From Flavobacterium branchiarum (GTDB lineage Bacteria > Bacteroidota > Bacteroidia > Flavobacteriales > Flavobacteriaceae), in contig NZ_JAUFQQ010000003.1 in the NCBI RefSeq assembly GCF_030409845.1, positions 1,736,001 to 1,800,000 of the forward strand: 64,000 nt of DNA. The letters run 5' to 3'. Positions 1 to 8,528 of this stretch are shown here, one piece after another. Within the stretch, counting starts at the first letter, position 1; each line of letters opens with the position of its first letter. The notes under the pieces were generated by a model, which saw only the letters and a program-made list of their open reading frames with translations, was not told where the DNA came from and searched no databases. A program made the position numbers and the translations under genes.

Positions 1-657
1 TCCATTTGAGGCATTAAAACCTTTATAACAACCAATCATTCCTATGAAAAAACCGAAGAAAAAAGTTTTTATAGTTGCAGGGATAATATCTATAAAGCTT
101 AACGATTCAAAAACCTGTGAAATATATCGATATGCATTTACATCGCTATGAATCGTCATTCCAAGATAACCGCCTAATATTCCGATTGCATCTGCAAAAA
201 TGACTAAAAGCGGTACCATTAATGTTGTGGCTAAAATGCGTGTTACAACTAAATATTTAAACGGATTTATCGCAGCGACTTCCATTGCATCTATTTGTTC
301 GGTAACCTTCATAGAACCTAGCTCAGCTCCAATTCCTGATGAAATCTTTCCAGCACAAATTAATGCTGTAATTACAGGGGCAATTTCTCTAATTAAGGAT
401 AAGGCGACCATTCCGGGCAACCAAGATTCCGCTCCAAAGGTTGCCAAAGTTGGTCTTGTTTGTAGTGTGAGTACTAATCCCATAATAAAGCCTGTAATAG
501 CCACTAACGGAAGCGATTTATAACCTATGAGATAACATTGCCTGAAGAATTCTTTGGCCTCGTAGGGAGGAATAAACACTTCTTTGAAAAACTTTTTGGT
601 AAAAAGTGTCACATCGCCTATATCTGTAAAAGTATTTTTAAAGTATAAAATTGCCAT
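1..657 (-). CDS. MlaE/YrbE-type ABC transporter permease (3' end outside window)
   Basis: Reading starts at an ATG at 657 on the minus strand and stays open to the window edge, so about 219 N-terminal residues are present and the C-terminus is missing. The translation begins MAILYFKNTF and contains the MlaE hallmarks: hydrophobic segments, a glycine-rich GAELGSMKVTEQIDAMEV stretch and an NPFKYLVVTR segment. Known role of the family: inner-membrane permease of the Mla lipid-transport ABC system, moving phospholipids between outer and inner membrane together with an MlaF ATPase and an MlaD substrate-binding protein. The partner genes would be expected just beyond the left edge. Assignment to the family is firm; substrate is inferred from the family. 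Confidence 0.9.
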   Translation of the reverse strand, partial: MAILYFKNTFTDIGDVTLFTKKFFKEVFIPPYEAKEFFRQCYLIGYKSLPLVAITGFIMGLVLTLQTRPTLATFGAESWLPGMVALSLIREIAPVITALICAGKISSGIGAELGSMKVTEQIDAMEVAAINPFKYLVVTRILATTLMVPLLVIFADAIGILGGYLGMTIHSDVNAYRYISQVFESLSFIDIIPATIKTFFFGFFIGMIGCYKGFNASNG

Positions 658-975
658 AATATATTTTTAGTTGGTGAAAATCATTTTATAATCTTACTGA
701 GTATTAAAAAATGTAATAATCTCGTTTCTGTTAAAAAATATATTTCGTCCTTAGAATTTATTTTTTAAAGAATTAGATTGTTTTAAAATCGAACTATTTA
801 AATTTGTTTTTCAAATAATTGATTTAGTATGAGTTATGCTTAAAAGTATATTGATAAAGGTCATTATTTTACATGCTAATTCTATTATATAACTTTAAAA
901 AATAGTTATATAATTTTCATAGTGAATATTATAAAGGTGAAATTTAGAGTGGAGGATGTGATAAATAAAAAATAA

Positions 976-991
976 TTTGGCTTTTGCCAAA
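976..991 (-). terminator. Probable intrinsic terminator; rest of 658-1048 has no gene
   Basis: TTTGGC-TTTT-GCCAAA hairpin; on the minus strand it is followed by an A/T-rich tract with a run of T. It lies downstream of the minus-strand GNAT gene at 1049-1573. The remaining ~390 bp between that gene and the MlaE start is AT-rich and shows no ORF or further structure I can support; it should contain the mla promoter. Confidence 0.5.
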
Positions 992-1048
992 CAGAAATTG
1001 TAATAAACTAGACTAGTAAATTACGGAGCTAAATGTATGCGTTTTTGC

Positions 1049-1573
1049 TTAGAGCAATAGTCTGAATCCAAAAACAGGAAGTTCGCCTTGCATGAAATCT
1101 AAGTCTTCGGATCTTTTAAAACCCAATCGCGCATACATTTTCCAAGCTGTTTGCATTGCTTTAGTCGAATGAATAATCAATTGATGGTGCTTTTTGTGTT
1201 TGGCTTTTTCAATACAATCTTTTATTAAGAGTTTTCCAATTCCTTGCTCTCTATTGATTGGATTTACGGCTAATAATCTAAAGCCAGAAGTATTTTGTTC
1301 TTTGGTTGCTATTCCGCCAGAACCATAAAATTGCATATCACTAAAATAAACCAAGCCACCAACTATCTTATCATCGCTTGTAACGGCAACCAAAAGTTGT
1401 GTTTCGGGATTATGAGTCAAATCGCCAATATTGGCAAGCATTTTATAATAGTTGGGTTGCTCTGATTGATTTGGAAAACCTTCTAATTGTGAATAAATAA
1501 GAACCATAAGTTTTCCGATTTCTTCAAACTCGATAGTTTTAGCATTTCGGATGGTATATTCTTGAGTATTCAT
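1049..1573 (-). CDS. GNAT family N-acetyltransferase
   Basis: 174-residue protein of typical single-domain GNAT length. The acetyl-CoA-binding motif is visible as LAVNPINREQGIGKLLIKDC (R/Q-x-x-G-x-G/A type), followed by a C-terminal MYARLGFKR segment typical of motif B. Family knowledge: transfers an acetyl group from acetyl-CoA to an amine on a small molecule or protein. The substrate cannot be told from sequence. It appears monocistronic, about 40 bp downstream of the pentapeptide-repeat gene on the same strand. Confidence 0.85.
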   Translation of the reverse strand: MNTQEYTIRNAKTIEFEEIGKLMVLIYSQLEGFPNQSEQPNYYKMLANIGDLTHNPETQLLVAVTSDDKIVGGLVYFSDMQFYGSGGIATKEQNTSGFRLLAVNPINREQGIGKLLIKDCIEKAKHKKHHQLIIHSTKAMQTAWKMYARLGFKRSEDLDFMQGELPVFGFRLLL

Positions 1574-1615
1574 GATTTTATATAATTCGATGGAATAAGT
1601 AAATATATAAAATAA

Positions 1616-2185
1616 TTAGTGCACTATAATATCATGTTTAAAAAGTAAGCCTTTGACTTCTTTTAAAGCAAAAACAGCTTTTTTTAGTTTAACTCTAGAT
1701 GGGTTGATTGTATAATTGTAACTGGTTTTAAAATCGGCTTTATTTGCAATTGCTTTATCAAATTCGGAGCGATATAAGTCGCAATTATCAAAAACTACAT
1801 TGGTGATATCGCTAGCCATAAAATCTACAGCAATCAAACTACAATCAGTAAATGTCGTTCCTTTTATTTTTAAAGTATAAAACTTAGAAAAATCTAAAAC
1901 GCAATTATTAAAGTTAACTTCAAATATAAGTTTATCACACATGGCGAAGTTTACATCTTTAATTTCGCAGTCATTAAAAGTAACGGTTCTAAAAGCGACA
2001 TAGTTTATTTTGGCTTCACTAAATGTACAATTATTAAATACACAATCAATAAAAGTAACGGCCACGAAAGTACAAGCAGAGAAATTACAATTGTTAAAAG
2101 TACAGCATTCAAAATCCTTGAAATTCAAATCATCTATATTATAAGTGATGTTTTTGTATTCTTTATCAAGGAAATAGTCTGTCAT
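1616..2185 (-). CDS. Pentapeptide repeat-containing protein
   Basis: 189 residues with the A(D/N)LxF-like five-residue periodicity through most of the length: repeats such as FNNCN, FSACT, FIDCV, FNNCT and FDNCD put F at the core and C/N on the outside, predicting a right-handed quadrilateral beta helix. The C-terminal ~30 residues (from about NPSRVKLKK) leave the repeat and resemble the capping segment of standalone pentapeptide proteins of the Qnr/McbG group. In that group the fold mimics DNA and protects gyrase, but no specific target can be read here; calling it a resistance gene would be unsupported. Confidence 0.88.
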   Translation of the reverse strand: MTDYFLDKEYKNITYNIDDLNFKDFECCTFNNCNFSACTFVAVTFIDCVFNNCTFSEAKINYVAFRTVTFNDCEIKDVNFAMCDKLIFEVNFNNCVLDFSKFYTLKIKGTTFTDCSLIAVDFMASDITNVVFDNCDLYRSEFDKAIANKADFKTSYNYTINPSRVKLKKAVFALKEVKGLLFKHDIIVH

Positions 2186-2280
2186 GCTAATAGTTAAGGG
2201 GAAGTATATTTGTTAGTACAAATAAACAAAATTATTTATTTATGAATTCAGGATTCAGTTTTAATTTTTAGCCTCTTTAT

Positions 2281-2778
2281 TTATATTAATGGGGATTGCA
2301 ATTCTAAAATTACGTTCCATTCTTTAAGCTTTAGTTCAAATGATTTACTTGCATTTGCTGGACTAGTAGATGGAAGCGTAATTAGTTTATAATTATCATT
2401 TAGATTAATATACTTTTTAAAGAAAGCAGCTGCTTTTTGACCATTGAATAAAATCGTTTTAATATGTGGATGTTCCTCTAAAAAAGCATCAAAATCGTTT
2501 GTTATTTCATTTTTGATAGCGCTATCCAAACTTCCAATTCTGTCGCAGTATTTTAAAACATCCCAGACTGCTAAATTGTTTTTTATGATGAATTCTTTTT
2601 TAGCTTCGTAATCATCTGTCAAATCTTCTTTAAAAATAGTAAATAGAATTTTCCAGAAGTTATTATGTTTATGACCATAATATTGACCTAATTCCAAAGA
2701 TTTTATTCCTGGCATTGTTCCAAGAATCAAAATAGAGGCATTTGGTGATGCTATAGGTTCAAAAGAATAGCTTTCCAT
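2281..2778 (-). CDS. DNA-deoxyinosine (hypoxanthine) glycosylase, UDG superfamily
   Basis: 165 residues. The N-terminal motif ILGTMPGIKSLELGQYYGH followed by HNNFWKIL is the active-site region of the hypoxanthine-DNA glycosylase family of the uracil-DNA glycosylase superfamily, and LPSTSPAN near the C-terminus is the second, DNA-clamping motif. The family excises deaminated purines (hypoxanthine) from DNA and starts base-excision repair. The gene is 3 bp from the stop of the upstream EamA gene, suggesting co-transcription. Confidence 0.82.
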   Translation of the reverse strand: MESYSFEPIASPNASILILGTMPGIKSLELGQYYGHKHNNFWKILFTIFKEDLTDDYEAKKEFIIKNNLAVWDVLKYCDRIGSLDSAIKNEITNDFDAFLEEHPHIKTILFNGQKAAAFFKKYINLNDNYKLITLPSTSPANASKSFELKLKEWNVILELQSPLI

Positions 2779-2781
2779 TTA

Positions 2782-3639
2782 TTAGTTGCTATTTTGAGAA
2801 ATTACAATTAAAATAATAGCTATTAACGCTAACAAAAGACCAAGGTAATTGAGTTTAGATTGTTTTTCTTTAAATATTAAAATACCAATAAGGCTTCCTA
2901 TAATGATTACTCCCATATTCATTCCAGCAAAAACGGTCGAAGGATTATTGGCAAACTCCTTATGTGCTTTTAGATAAAAAAGGATGTTACCGAAGTTTAG
3001 AATACCTACTAATCCTCCAAAAAGGATGTTATTGGTTGTTAGTTTTACTTTCTTAAAAAGGGTTTCGTACATAACAACTACAATCATTATAATCATTGAA
3101 ATTGCAAAAATGGCAAATAATGAAGTCGTGTAGGGAAGGTCGGTGTAGGTAGCAATTTGTTTAAAAAGGATATCAATTATTCCAAATCCTAAAAGAACTA
3201 TTGCAGGATAAATCCATTTATTAGTTGTTTTTTCTGTGGGTTTATTTAGAATAAGAAGCAAGGCAGGCATTGCAATTAAAAACGCTACTATTTTAAGAAC
3301 ATTAAATTCTTCTTTAAATAATAACCAAGCCGCGAGAATAGGAATAAATAACGAAAGGCGTTGTGCAGCATCAGTTTTTACAATTCCCATATGTTTTATG
3401 GAGAGAGCCAAAAAAAGAAAGATCGATGGCAATAAAATTCCAATTACGATATAAAGAGGCCAAGGAGCTGAAGCTTTAATGGTCGTAATATCTGGACTAA
3501 ATGAAATATAACAAAGTGTAAGAGCAAAGATATAATTGTAAGCAACGATTTGAGAATTATTGGTATTGTATTTACGTGCTATTTTAAACAAAACACCAAC
3601 ACTTACACTGCATAAAATACTTAATATTAGAAATAGCAT
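2782..3639 (-). CDS. EamA/DMT family transporter
   Basis: 285 residues with about ten hydrophobic segments arranged as two repeated EamA-like halves, the standard size of drug/metabolite-transporter superfamily permeases. The first half ends with a proline-containing segment and a short polar linker (NKPTEKTTNK) before the second half. It probably sits in the inner membrane and exports or imports a small metabolite; the substrate is unknown. It runs directly into the DNA glycosylase gene. Confidence 0.85.
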   Translation of the reverse strand: MLFLILSILCSVSVGVLFKIARKYNTNNSQIVAYNYIFALTLCYISFSPDITTIKASAPWPLYIVIGILLPSIFLFLALSIKHMGIVKTDAAQRLSLFIPILAAWLLFKEEFNVLKIVAFLIAMPALLLILNKPTEKTTNKWIYPAIVLLGFGIIDILFKQIATYTDLPYTTSLFAIFAISMIIMIVVVMYETLFKKVKLTTNNILFGGLVGILNFGNILFYLKAHKEFANNPSTVFAGMNMGVIIIGSLIGILIFKEKQSKLNYLGLLLALIAIILIVISQNSN

Positions 3640-3699
3640 ATATTTTTTCTAGTTTATTCTGAAATAAATTATTTGCTCCAAATTTACTTCTATTTTATT

Positions 3700-3737
3700 A
3701 AAAAAGCCTTCAAAACTACTATTTTGAAGGCTTTTAA
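3700..3737. terminator. Bidirectional intrinsic terminator
   Basis: Perfect 14-bp inverted repeat AAAAGCCTTCAAAA / TTTTGAAGGCTTTT (3702-3715 and 3722-3735) with a 6-nt loop and A/T tails on both sides. It follows the minus-strand GNAT gene that ends at 3756. Confidence 0.85.
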
Positions 3738-3755
3738 TTTTCTTTTAAAGGAAGC

Positions 3756-4205
3756 TTATTTAACGAAATCCATTTCGACATGTTCGATTCCTGCATCTAC
3801 AAAATAATTATCGGTTTCTTTAAAACCATTTTTTTTGTAAAATTCTATTGCATTGACTTGTGCATGCAAGTATATTTTTTCATCCAATTTTACATCATCT
3901 AAAATTTGAAGTAATATTGCTTCACCAATACCTTTGCCTCTATAATTTTTTAAAACTGCAATTCGCTCGATTTTAGTTCCTTTAGTAGTTTTTCTGTATC
4001 TGGCAGCTCCAGCAGGTAATTCATTATATGTAGCCAAATAGTGAACCGACTCAGCATCATCCATAGACTCGCGTTCTACAGTTACATGTTGTTCTTCGAC
4101 AAATACTTGTCTGCGGATAAAGAAAGCAAGATCTATTTGATCTTTGTCATTAATTAATTCCGTTTTGATTATATGTGCTAAAGTGCAATTTGATTTATTA
4201 TCCAT
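3756..4205 (-). CDS. GNAT family N-acetyltransferase (ElaA-like)
   Basis: An in-frame ATG exists at 4244, but the residues before the ATG at 4205 (MDNKSNC) look like untranslated leader, so 4205 is chosen, giving 149 residues. Motif A is clear: RIAVLKNYRGKGIGEAIL, followed by IYLHAQVNAIEFYKKNGF, which has the H-A-Q...FY-x-x-x-GF pattern of the ElaA/GNAT group. Substrate unknown. Single gene with its own downstream terminator. Confidence 0.84.
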   Translation of the reverse strand: MDNKSNCTLAHIIKTELINDKDQIDLAFFIRRQVFVEEQHVTVERESMDDAESVHYLATYNELPAGAARYRKTTKGTKIERIAVLKNYRGKGIGEAILLQILDDVKLDEKIYLHAQVNAIEFYKKNGFKETDNYFVDAGIEHVEMDFVK

Positions 4206-4496
4206 TTTATTGATTTTATACTTTAAGAAAATAGTTACACACAAATATATGTAGTTAACTACACATATTCAAATTCAAACATATAATTTTATGTTTTGTT
4301 AACAGACAGATTTGTAAATTTGATACTGAGATTATAAAATACAATGAGCAAACCACGATGTCTTTTTAGAGAAGTTTGTAATAAAATATAATTATAAGAT
4401 TTTTTTGATTCCTTTGCTGAATTTCATAAGTGTATTTTTAAGTATAATAATTATTACTTTTTTATTAAAAAATCGAATTTATTAGGTAATTTTTCT

Positions 4497-4504
4497 TACG
4501 TTTG
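4497..4504 (+). promoter_or_regulatory. Candidate Bacteroidota -7 promoter element
   Basis: TACGTTTG matches the Bacteroidota -7 consensus TAnnTTTG. It lies ~140 bp upstream of the 77-residue gene at 4643. No convincing -33 TTTG is seen at the usual distance, so this is tentative. The rest of 4206-4642 shows no gene. Confidence 0.4.
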
Positions 4505-4642
4505 TAATTCTTAAAATCTTCACATTAATATTAAAATAAAATTTCCCTTGTAACATGGTTATGGTATTGAGAAGGAGCCAACGCTTTTATCAATTCATAC
4601 ATCATACTAACATGGGTTCTATATTCACTAAAATGTCAAGAT

Positions 4643-4876
4643 ATGAGTACAAACAACCTTTCGAAAGAAGCCGAAACAAGGCTTATGAATTTTTTCAACA
4701 ACACAATCGATCCAAAAGAAATGGCTAAGGCGATAAGACAAGCAAATCATCTACTTGCCTTGGGAGCTATTAGGGAAAATGAAATTTTCCAAAATGAAAC
4801 AGTTACTTTAGAAAACAGCTTTTATTGGCTAAATAAATTAGCCGAAATTTTAAATCCTTATTTGGATGTAGAGTAA
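4643..4876 (+). CDS. Conserved small hypothetical protein (77 aa)
   Basis: Short, mostly helical, charged protein beginning MSTNNLSKEAETRL with no signal peptide or membrane segment. I do not recognise a named family, though similar small acidic proteins are common upstream of variable loci in Flavobacteria. It ends just before a strong intrinsic terminator. The last 51 codons, the terminator and everything downstream into the toxin scaffold are duplicated exactly 6456 bp further on (from 11170), making this gene the intact left edge of the array's repeat unit. Confidence 0.75.
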   Translation: MSTNNLSKEAETRLMNFFNNTIDPKEMAKAIRQANHLLALGAIRENEIFQNETVTLENSFYWLNKLAEILNPYLDVE

Positions 4877-4895
4877 AAACTCTAATTATAGCTTA

Positions 4896-4926
4896 AACCT
4901 CGATTTTAAAAATCGAGGTTTTTTTT
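4896..4926 (+). terminator. Intrinsic terminator of the 77-aa gene
   Basis: AACCTCGATTTT / AAAATCGAGGTT inverted repeat followed by T8. An identical copy occurs at 11352-11382 inside the downstream direct repeat. Confidence 0.9.
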
Positions 4927-5154
4927 GTTTGATTTTCACTAGTAATAGTTGTTTTTTTTTGGTGCTAAGTACTTTGATTTTTAGGTTTTTGGTTTAATAA
5001 ATAAGATAATATAAACAAGAGTTTTGTTTTTAAAATCGGTTATAATAATACTTTCTCTATCGTAATAATCGGCATCGCTTAAGTCTGCTTTTTGTGTTAA
5101 ATTCTAAATTTAACAGTATTAATTTATTAAAAATAATTACATTGTAGGAATTAG

Positions 5155-5169
5155 TCTAATTTAATTAGA
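5155..5169. promoter_or_regulatory. Palindrome upstream of mini-RHS gene, candidate operator
   Basis: TCTAATT-T-AATTAGA, perfect 7-bp arms, 30 bp before the start codon. It is conserved at 11611-11625 in the second copy. It sits in the 323-bp gap between the terminator and the toxin gene, which must hold the toxin promoter; no clear TAnnTTTG was found. Confidence 0.4.
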
Positions 5170-5199
5170 ATTTATACTATTTTAACCAAAATAAAATTC

Positions 5200-6180
5200 A
5201 TGAAAAACCTTTATTTTTTAATACTTTTAGTCCTTAGTTTTAATGTAGTTTCAGCACAGGAAATTTTGTCAAAAGAAGAACAAGAAAGAAGAGCTAAAAA
5301 TGTTCTAGCAGGAAATCCATTTGCTAAATACGGCTCAAAAGCGCATGTTGCAACGTTGAGTAACGGAAAATATCTCGAAGTTCACGACCTAGATAGTATC
5401 GTCACTATTGGTAGAGTCCGCTGGCATGTAAAGAACCAACAAATTGTTGGACGCATAATTCATGACCCTACAGATCCTTATGCACAACCTATTGGCGATG
5501 CTGTAGGACGATGGATATCTCCAGACCCATTAGGTGAAAAAATGCCTAATTATGGTTCGTATGTTTATGCTTTCAATAATCCTATAAATTTTGTTGATCC
5601 AACAGGTATGATTGCAGAACCTCCTACTGGTGTAGACGCAAGTGATGGAGCTATTCATACTGATAGTAGTGGTAGTTGGAAATACAATAAAGCTACGACT
5701 ACTTGGATAGGACAGAATGGAGCGAAAGATTTAGGTAACACTATTGCATTAAATAATGTTAATATTAAGGGTTATAAAAAAACATCGTATTACCAAGGTT
5801 ATTTCGATACCTATAAATATATTGACGGTAAAAACCCTTATTCTCCCTATACCCCTGATGGATACGGACTATCCGTTTCGGGTTCTGTCGATTATAATTT
5901 TACAACTTATAATATGAGTCTTAATTTAGTGCTTAATGGTAATACCAATAAATTTGCTGGATTTGCTTCTACTGGAGTGGGCGTTTCTTCTACTTTTGGC
6001 TTTGATTGGAATTTTGGCGCTTCAATTGATATTATTGATAAATACAATCAATCAGGGTTTAAAGGTACCGATAGTTTATTTGATAGAATAGAAGGCTATT
6101 CTTTAGGAGGTGGCGCTACTTATGGTAATTGGGGAGCGACTCATTCTCAAAGCGCAATTTATAATAGTAAAAAAAATTAG
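5200..6180 (+). CDS. Mini-RHS secreted polymorphic toxin 1
   Basis: 326 residues: Sec signal peptide (MKNLYFLILLVLSFNVVSAQ), a scaffold of about 115 residues, and the last RHS-core repeat GRWISPDPLGEK...YGSYVYAFNNPINFVDPTG (about residues 103-136). A linker (about 137-192) shared with the cassette at 9438 follows, then a unique beta-rich, Gly/Ser/Asn-rich tip. Most RHS proteins exceed 1000 residues; here only the cage-closing end remains. The reading frame continues after the TAG at 6178 for 34 more coding-like codons to a TAA at 6285, 10 bp before the next gene, so the TAG may be a nonsense mutation. Tip activity is not recognised. Family knowledge: RHS tips are toxins against competitors; export by Sec is inferred. 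Confidence 0.8.
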   Translation: MKNLYFLILLVLSFNVVSAQEILSKEEQERRAKNVLAGNPFAKYGSKAHVATLSNGKYLEVHDLDSIVTIGRVRWHVKNQQIVGRIIHDPTDPYAQPIGDAVGRWISPDPLGEKMPNYGSYVYAFNNPINFVDPTGMIAEPPTGVDASDGAIHTDSSGSWKYNKATTTWIGQNGAKDLGNTIALNNVNIKGYKKTSYYQGYFDTYKYIDGKNPYSPYTPDGYGLSVSGSVDYNFTTYNMSLNLVLNGNTNKFAGFASTGVGVSSTFGFDWNFGASIDIIDKYNQSGFKGTDSLFDRIEGYSLGGGATYGNWGATHSQSAIYNSKKN

Positions 6181-6295
6181 TTTGAAAAAACAAATTCGGG
6201 AGTTATTTCTAATGGTATTCAGTATAATGTTAAACCAACTGTAGGAGGTAATTATGGAACCACAAAAACAAATAGATTATTTTAAATATAAAATT

Positions 6296-6646
6296 ATGAG
6301 ATATAGTATTTTTCTGAGTATTTGTATATGTTTTTTTTCTTGTGGACCCACATATAATTGTGATTCACTAGCAGATAATTTCAGAGCCGATGAATGTTTA
6401 CTAGTTGTGCAGAAAATCCCAGGATTAAGAGATGGGAAATTTAATTACAAGGGAATTAATCCACTAAGTAAAGAAGAGTGTGATTGTAATTCAGCATCTA
6501 GTGACAGATGGTGGGCAGATTACAAGGAACACATTGAAATTGGTGATACTCTTATAAAAAAAGAGGGCGAACTTATCTTTAGTATCCATAAAAAAGATAC
6601 TGTATTGAGTTTCAATTTTGAGTGTGGAGATCAAGTTTATAAGTAA
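6296..6646 (+). CDS. Putative immunity lipoprotein for toxin 1
   Basis: Start chosen at the ATG at 6296 (MRYSIFLSICICFFSC), giving a typical lipoprotein signal with a lipobox cysteine; the earlier ATG at 6254 lies inside the 3' end of the toxin frame. About 116 residues, several cysteines, no recognised domain. Position directly behind the toxin tip and the lipid anchor suggest an envelope-located immunity protein. That role is inference from gene order only. Confidence 0.65.
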   Translation: MRYSIFLSICICFFSCGPTYNCDSLADNFRADECLLVVQKIPGLRDGKFNYKGINPLSKEECDCNSASSDRWWADYKEHIEIGDTLIKKEGELIFSIHKKDTVLSFNFECGDQVYK

Positions 6647-6650
6647 TCTT

Positions 6651-6770
6651 TTTGGAAAGGCAACCGACAACTATTTTTCAGGTTCAAGTTTTGGAGAGAC
6701 AGTAGTCATAGAATATTTTAAAGGATTTGTAGCAGTTGGAGCAAATGTTGCTCCAAAAATATTAGATTAA
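6651..6770 (+). pseudogene. 3' remnant of a displaced toxin tip
   Basis: Open frame without a start: FGKATDNYFSGSSFGE...EYFKGF...GANVAP then stop. It matches the last ~40 residues of the tip of the cassette at 9438-10421 (FGKATDNYLSGTGFSEAV...EYFKTL...GANF). It ends 2 bp before the start of the immunity-like gene at 6773, which is what a displaced toxin/immunity pair would leave. Confidence 0.7.
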
Positions 6771-6772
6771 TT

Positions 6773-7171
6773 ATGATAAATAAGAGAAATTTTATACCGT
6801 TATTATTTTTGACAGCTTTTTTTATTTTTGTTTCGTATAATCAGATACGAAGTTATAAATACGAAAATAAATTAGAAGAAAATGGTCTAGTAACAATTGG
6901 CAGGATTGACAGTATTGTAAAATATCCTAAATCTTCAACTATATTCATATCTTATGTTATTATGAATAGTAAATATAAATCTTTTGAAACTGCTTTAGAA
7001 AAAAAAATCTCAAATAAACATATTGGCAAATTTTATGAAATGAAATATTTGACTGAATCTCCTGAAATAGTTAGAGGTAATTATTCAAAAGAAATCACCG
7101 ATACACTAGCGATTTTAAATGCAGGATTTTCTAGAGAAGATATTGAGAATAGTAATTTAGGAAAAGAATAA
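6773..7171 (+). CDS. Membrane-anchored immunity-like protein
   Basis: 132 residues with one N-terminal hydrophobic segment (about residues 7-24) and a soluble remainder. Its C-terminal ~24 residues (DTLAILNAGFSREDIENSN) are nearly identical to those of the protein at 10427-10855, which follows the intact toxin whose fragment lies just upstream here. The pairing of like remnant with like immunity gene supports an immunity role. A broken third copy of its N-terminal half lies at 10943-11117. Confidence 0.65.
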   Translation: MINKRNFIPLLFLTAFFIFVSYNQIRSYKYENKLEENGLVTIGRIDSIVKYPKSSTIFISYVIMNSKYKSFETALEKKISNKHIGKFYEMKYLTESPEIVRGNYSKEITDTLAILNAGFSREDIENSNLGKE

Positions 7172-7292
7172 CAACGTACTATTGCTTGGATATGTAGCCA
7201 AATGCCGCACGGAATCTCCCCCATTCCATCTAAGTATATTGACAAATAAAATTAAATGAGAAATTTCAAGATGATTGGGGAAAACAAGAATA

Positions 7293-7724
7293 ATGAGAAC
7301 TAATTTTTATATAATTATGCGTATGTGCATTTTACTATTACTTATAAACTCTTGCAGCAATAAATGTATTGTAAAAAATATAGAGGTTAGTGTATTGTTA
7401 AGTACAGTTGCAAATGAAAAATCTATTAATTATTGTGAATTATTAAGGAAAGCCCTCACGGGCGATGAAAATTCAATTAAAAAAATATCGTTATTAGAGT
7501 TTGACAATGCCGTTGGATATGATCACGGGGCAGTTATTGTTGATCTAGTTACAACATTAGGTGAAACGGAATACATAAAAGCCATTTCAAAAATAAACAG
7601 TGAGCAAAAAAAAATAATCCACTCTTATATAGATGTTGGATTAGAATATGGCAACAATTCTTTAGTTAAAGGAAAAAACTTTAAAAGTGCTTTCCCTAAT
7701 TTATATTTTTTTTTAAAAGAATAA
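7293..7724 (+). CDS. Putative immunity lipoprotein (orphan)
   Basis: Start at 7293 is preferred because a short open 3' fragment upstream ends in TAA overlapping this ATG (TAATG), the coupling seen for other pairs here; ATGs at 7275 and 7317 are alternatives. The N-terminus gives a lipoprotein signal ending INSC. The ~120-residue mature part is helical and unrecognised. Its toxin is gone apart from a dozen codons before 7293. Confidence 0.6.
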   Translation: MRTNFYIIMRMCILLLLINSCSNKCIVKNIEVSVLLSTVANEKSINYCELLRKALTGDENSIKKISLLEFDNAVGYDHGAVIVDLVTTLGETEYIKAISKINSEQKKIIHSYIDVGLEYGNNSLVKGKNFKSAFPNLYFFLKE

Positions 7725-7754
7725 ATTGAAGCGTAACTCTTTGAAATTTGTGTA

Positions 7755-8528
7755 GTGCGCAAATTAAAATTCGTTTTCAGAAAAAAAATGCCTAATTATG
7801 GTTCCTATGTTTATGCGTTCAACAATCCAATACGATTTATAGACCCTGATGGGAATGAGCCATTAGATTGGTTTAAAGGTGAGGGCGGCCGAGTAGTTTG
7901 GTTTGATAGTACGGCAAAAGGTTTGACAGACACAAATGGTGGGAAGTGGTCAAATATTGGCTCGAATTTAAGTGAAGTTAAGCAAAATCTGAATATTCCA
8001 ACAGAAAGTCAAAACAGTAATTGGACAACAGTAAGTGCCACAGTATTTGATGGCGAAAATGGAAGAGGGAAGGCGGGTTCTGCAATTGCATTTCCGGTGT
8101 TTAACAACAGTGCACAGGTAACATATGATTTGAATGTTAAAAATATAAGCGAAAATGGAAAATTAGTAAGTGGAAAATCAGAAATCAGCGGTATTAGGGT
8201 TAATGTAAGGGTTTCATCAGGAACTTTTGCGCCTGGAATGCAAATTGAAGGTGTGAGTGGTTTTTTTGGTGTTAAAGCTTGGACGCCTTCGGGTTTCAAT
8301 TTTACAAGTAAAAGTTCTCCTTTTCAAAACCATAGCGGTGCAATGTTAAGTAATTTACCATTTCACGCAACAAGTGATGCTACAATGAATGTAAGTTTAT
8401 CTTCTTATAAAAACCTAACAAATACGTCATCAGGTGTATCAACGGGTCTTAATCTAACTTTTAAGACATCTGTCAATACAGTAAATCAAGTAACAGGAGA
8501 TGAACAACAATTTAAAACTGGAAACTAA
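7755..8528 (+). CDS. Displaced mini-RHS toxin cassette (no signal peptide)
   Basis: Frame opens with GTG at 7755; homology to the scaffold begins only at KMPNYGSYVYAFNNPIRFIDPDG, so the signal peptide and most of the scaffold are absent. The ~220-residue tip is beta-rich, Ser/Thr/Asn-rich and unrecognised. Without leader or promoter it is probably silent, a reservoir tip that could be restored by recombination at the NNPI/DPDG codons. It overlaps the next gene as TAATG at 8526-8530. Confidence 0.65.
   Translation: MRKLKFVFRKKMPNYGSYVYAFNNPIRFIDPDGNEPLDWFKGEGGRVVWFDSTAKGLTDTNGGKWSNIGSNLSEVKQNLNIPTESQNSNWTTVSATVFDGENGRGKAGSAIAFPVFNNSAQVTYDLNVKNISENGKLVSGKSEISGIRVNVRVSSGTFAPGMQIEGVSGFFGVKAWTPSGFNFTSKSSPFQNHSGAMLSNLPFHATSDATMNVSLSSYKNLTNTSSGVSTGLNLTFKTSVNTVNQVTGDEQQFKTGN

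Larger units (their letters stand above)
4714..5580 (+). repeat. Long direct repeat, copy A (promoter plus mini-RHS scaffold)
   Basis: Matches 11170-12036 with a constant offset of 6456 and no indel that I can see. From 4714 to 5282 (569 bp, mostly non-coding) I find no mismatch. From 5283 on, scattered mismatches appear and nearly all are synonymous within the RHS scaffold. The homology stops at the conserved NNPI codons of the RHS core, exactly where the variable tips begin. Confidence 0.85.
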
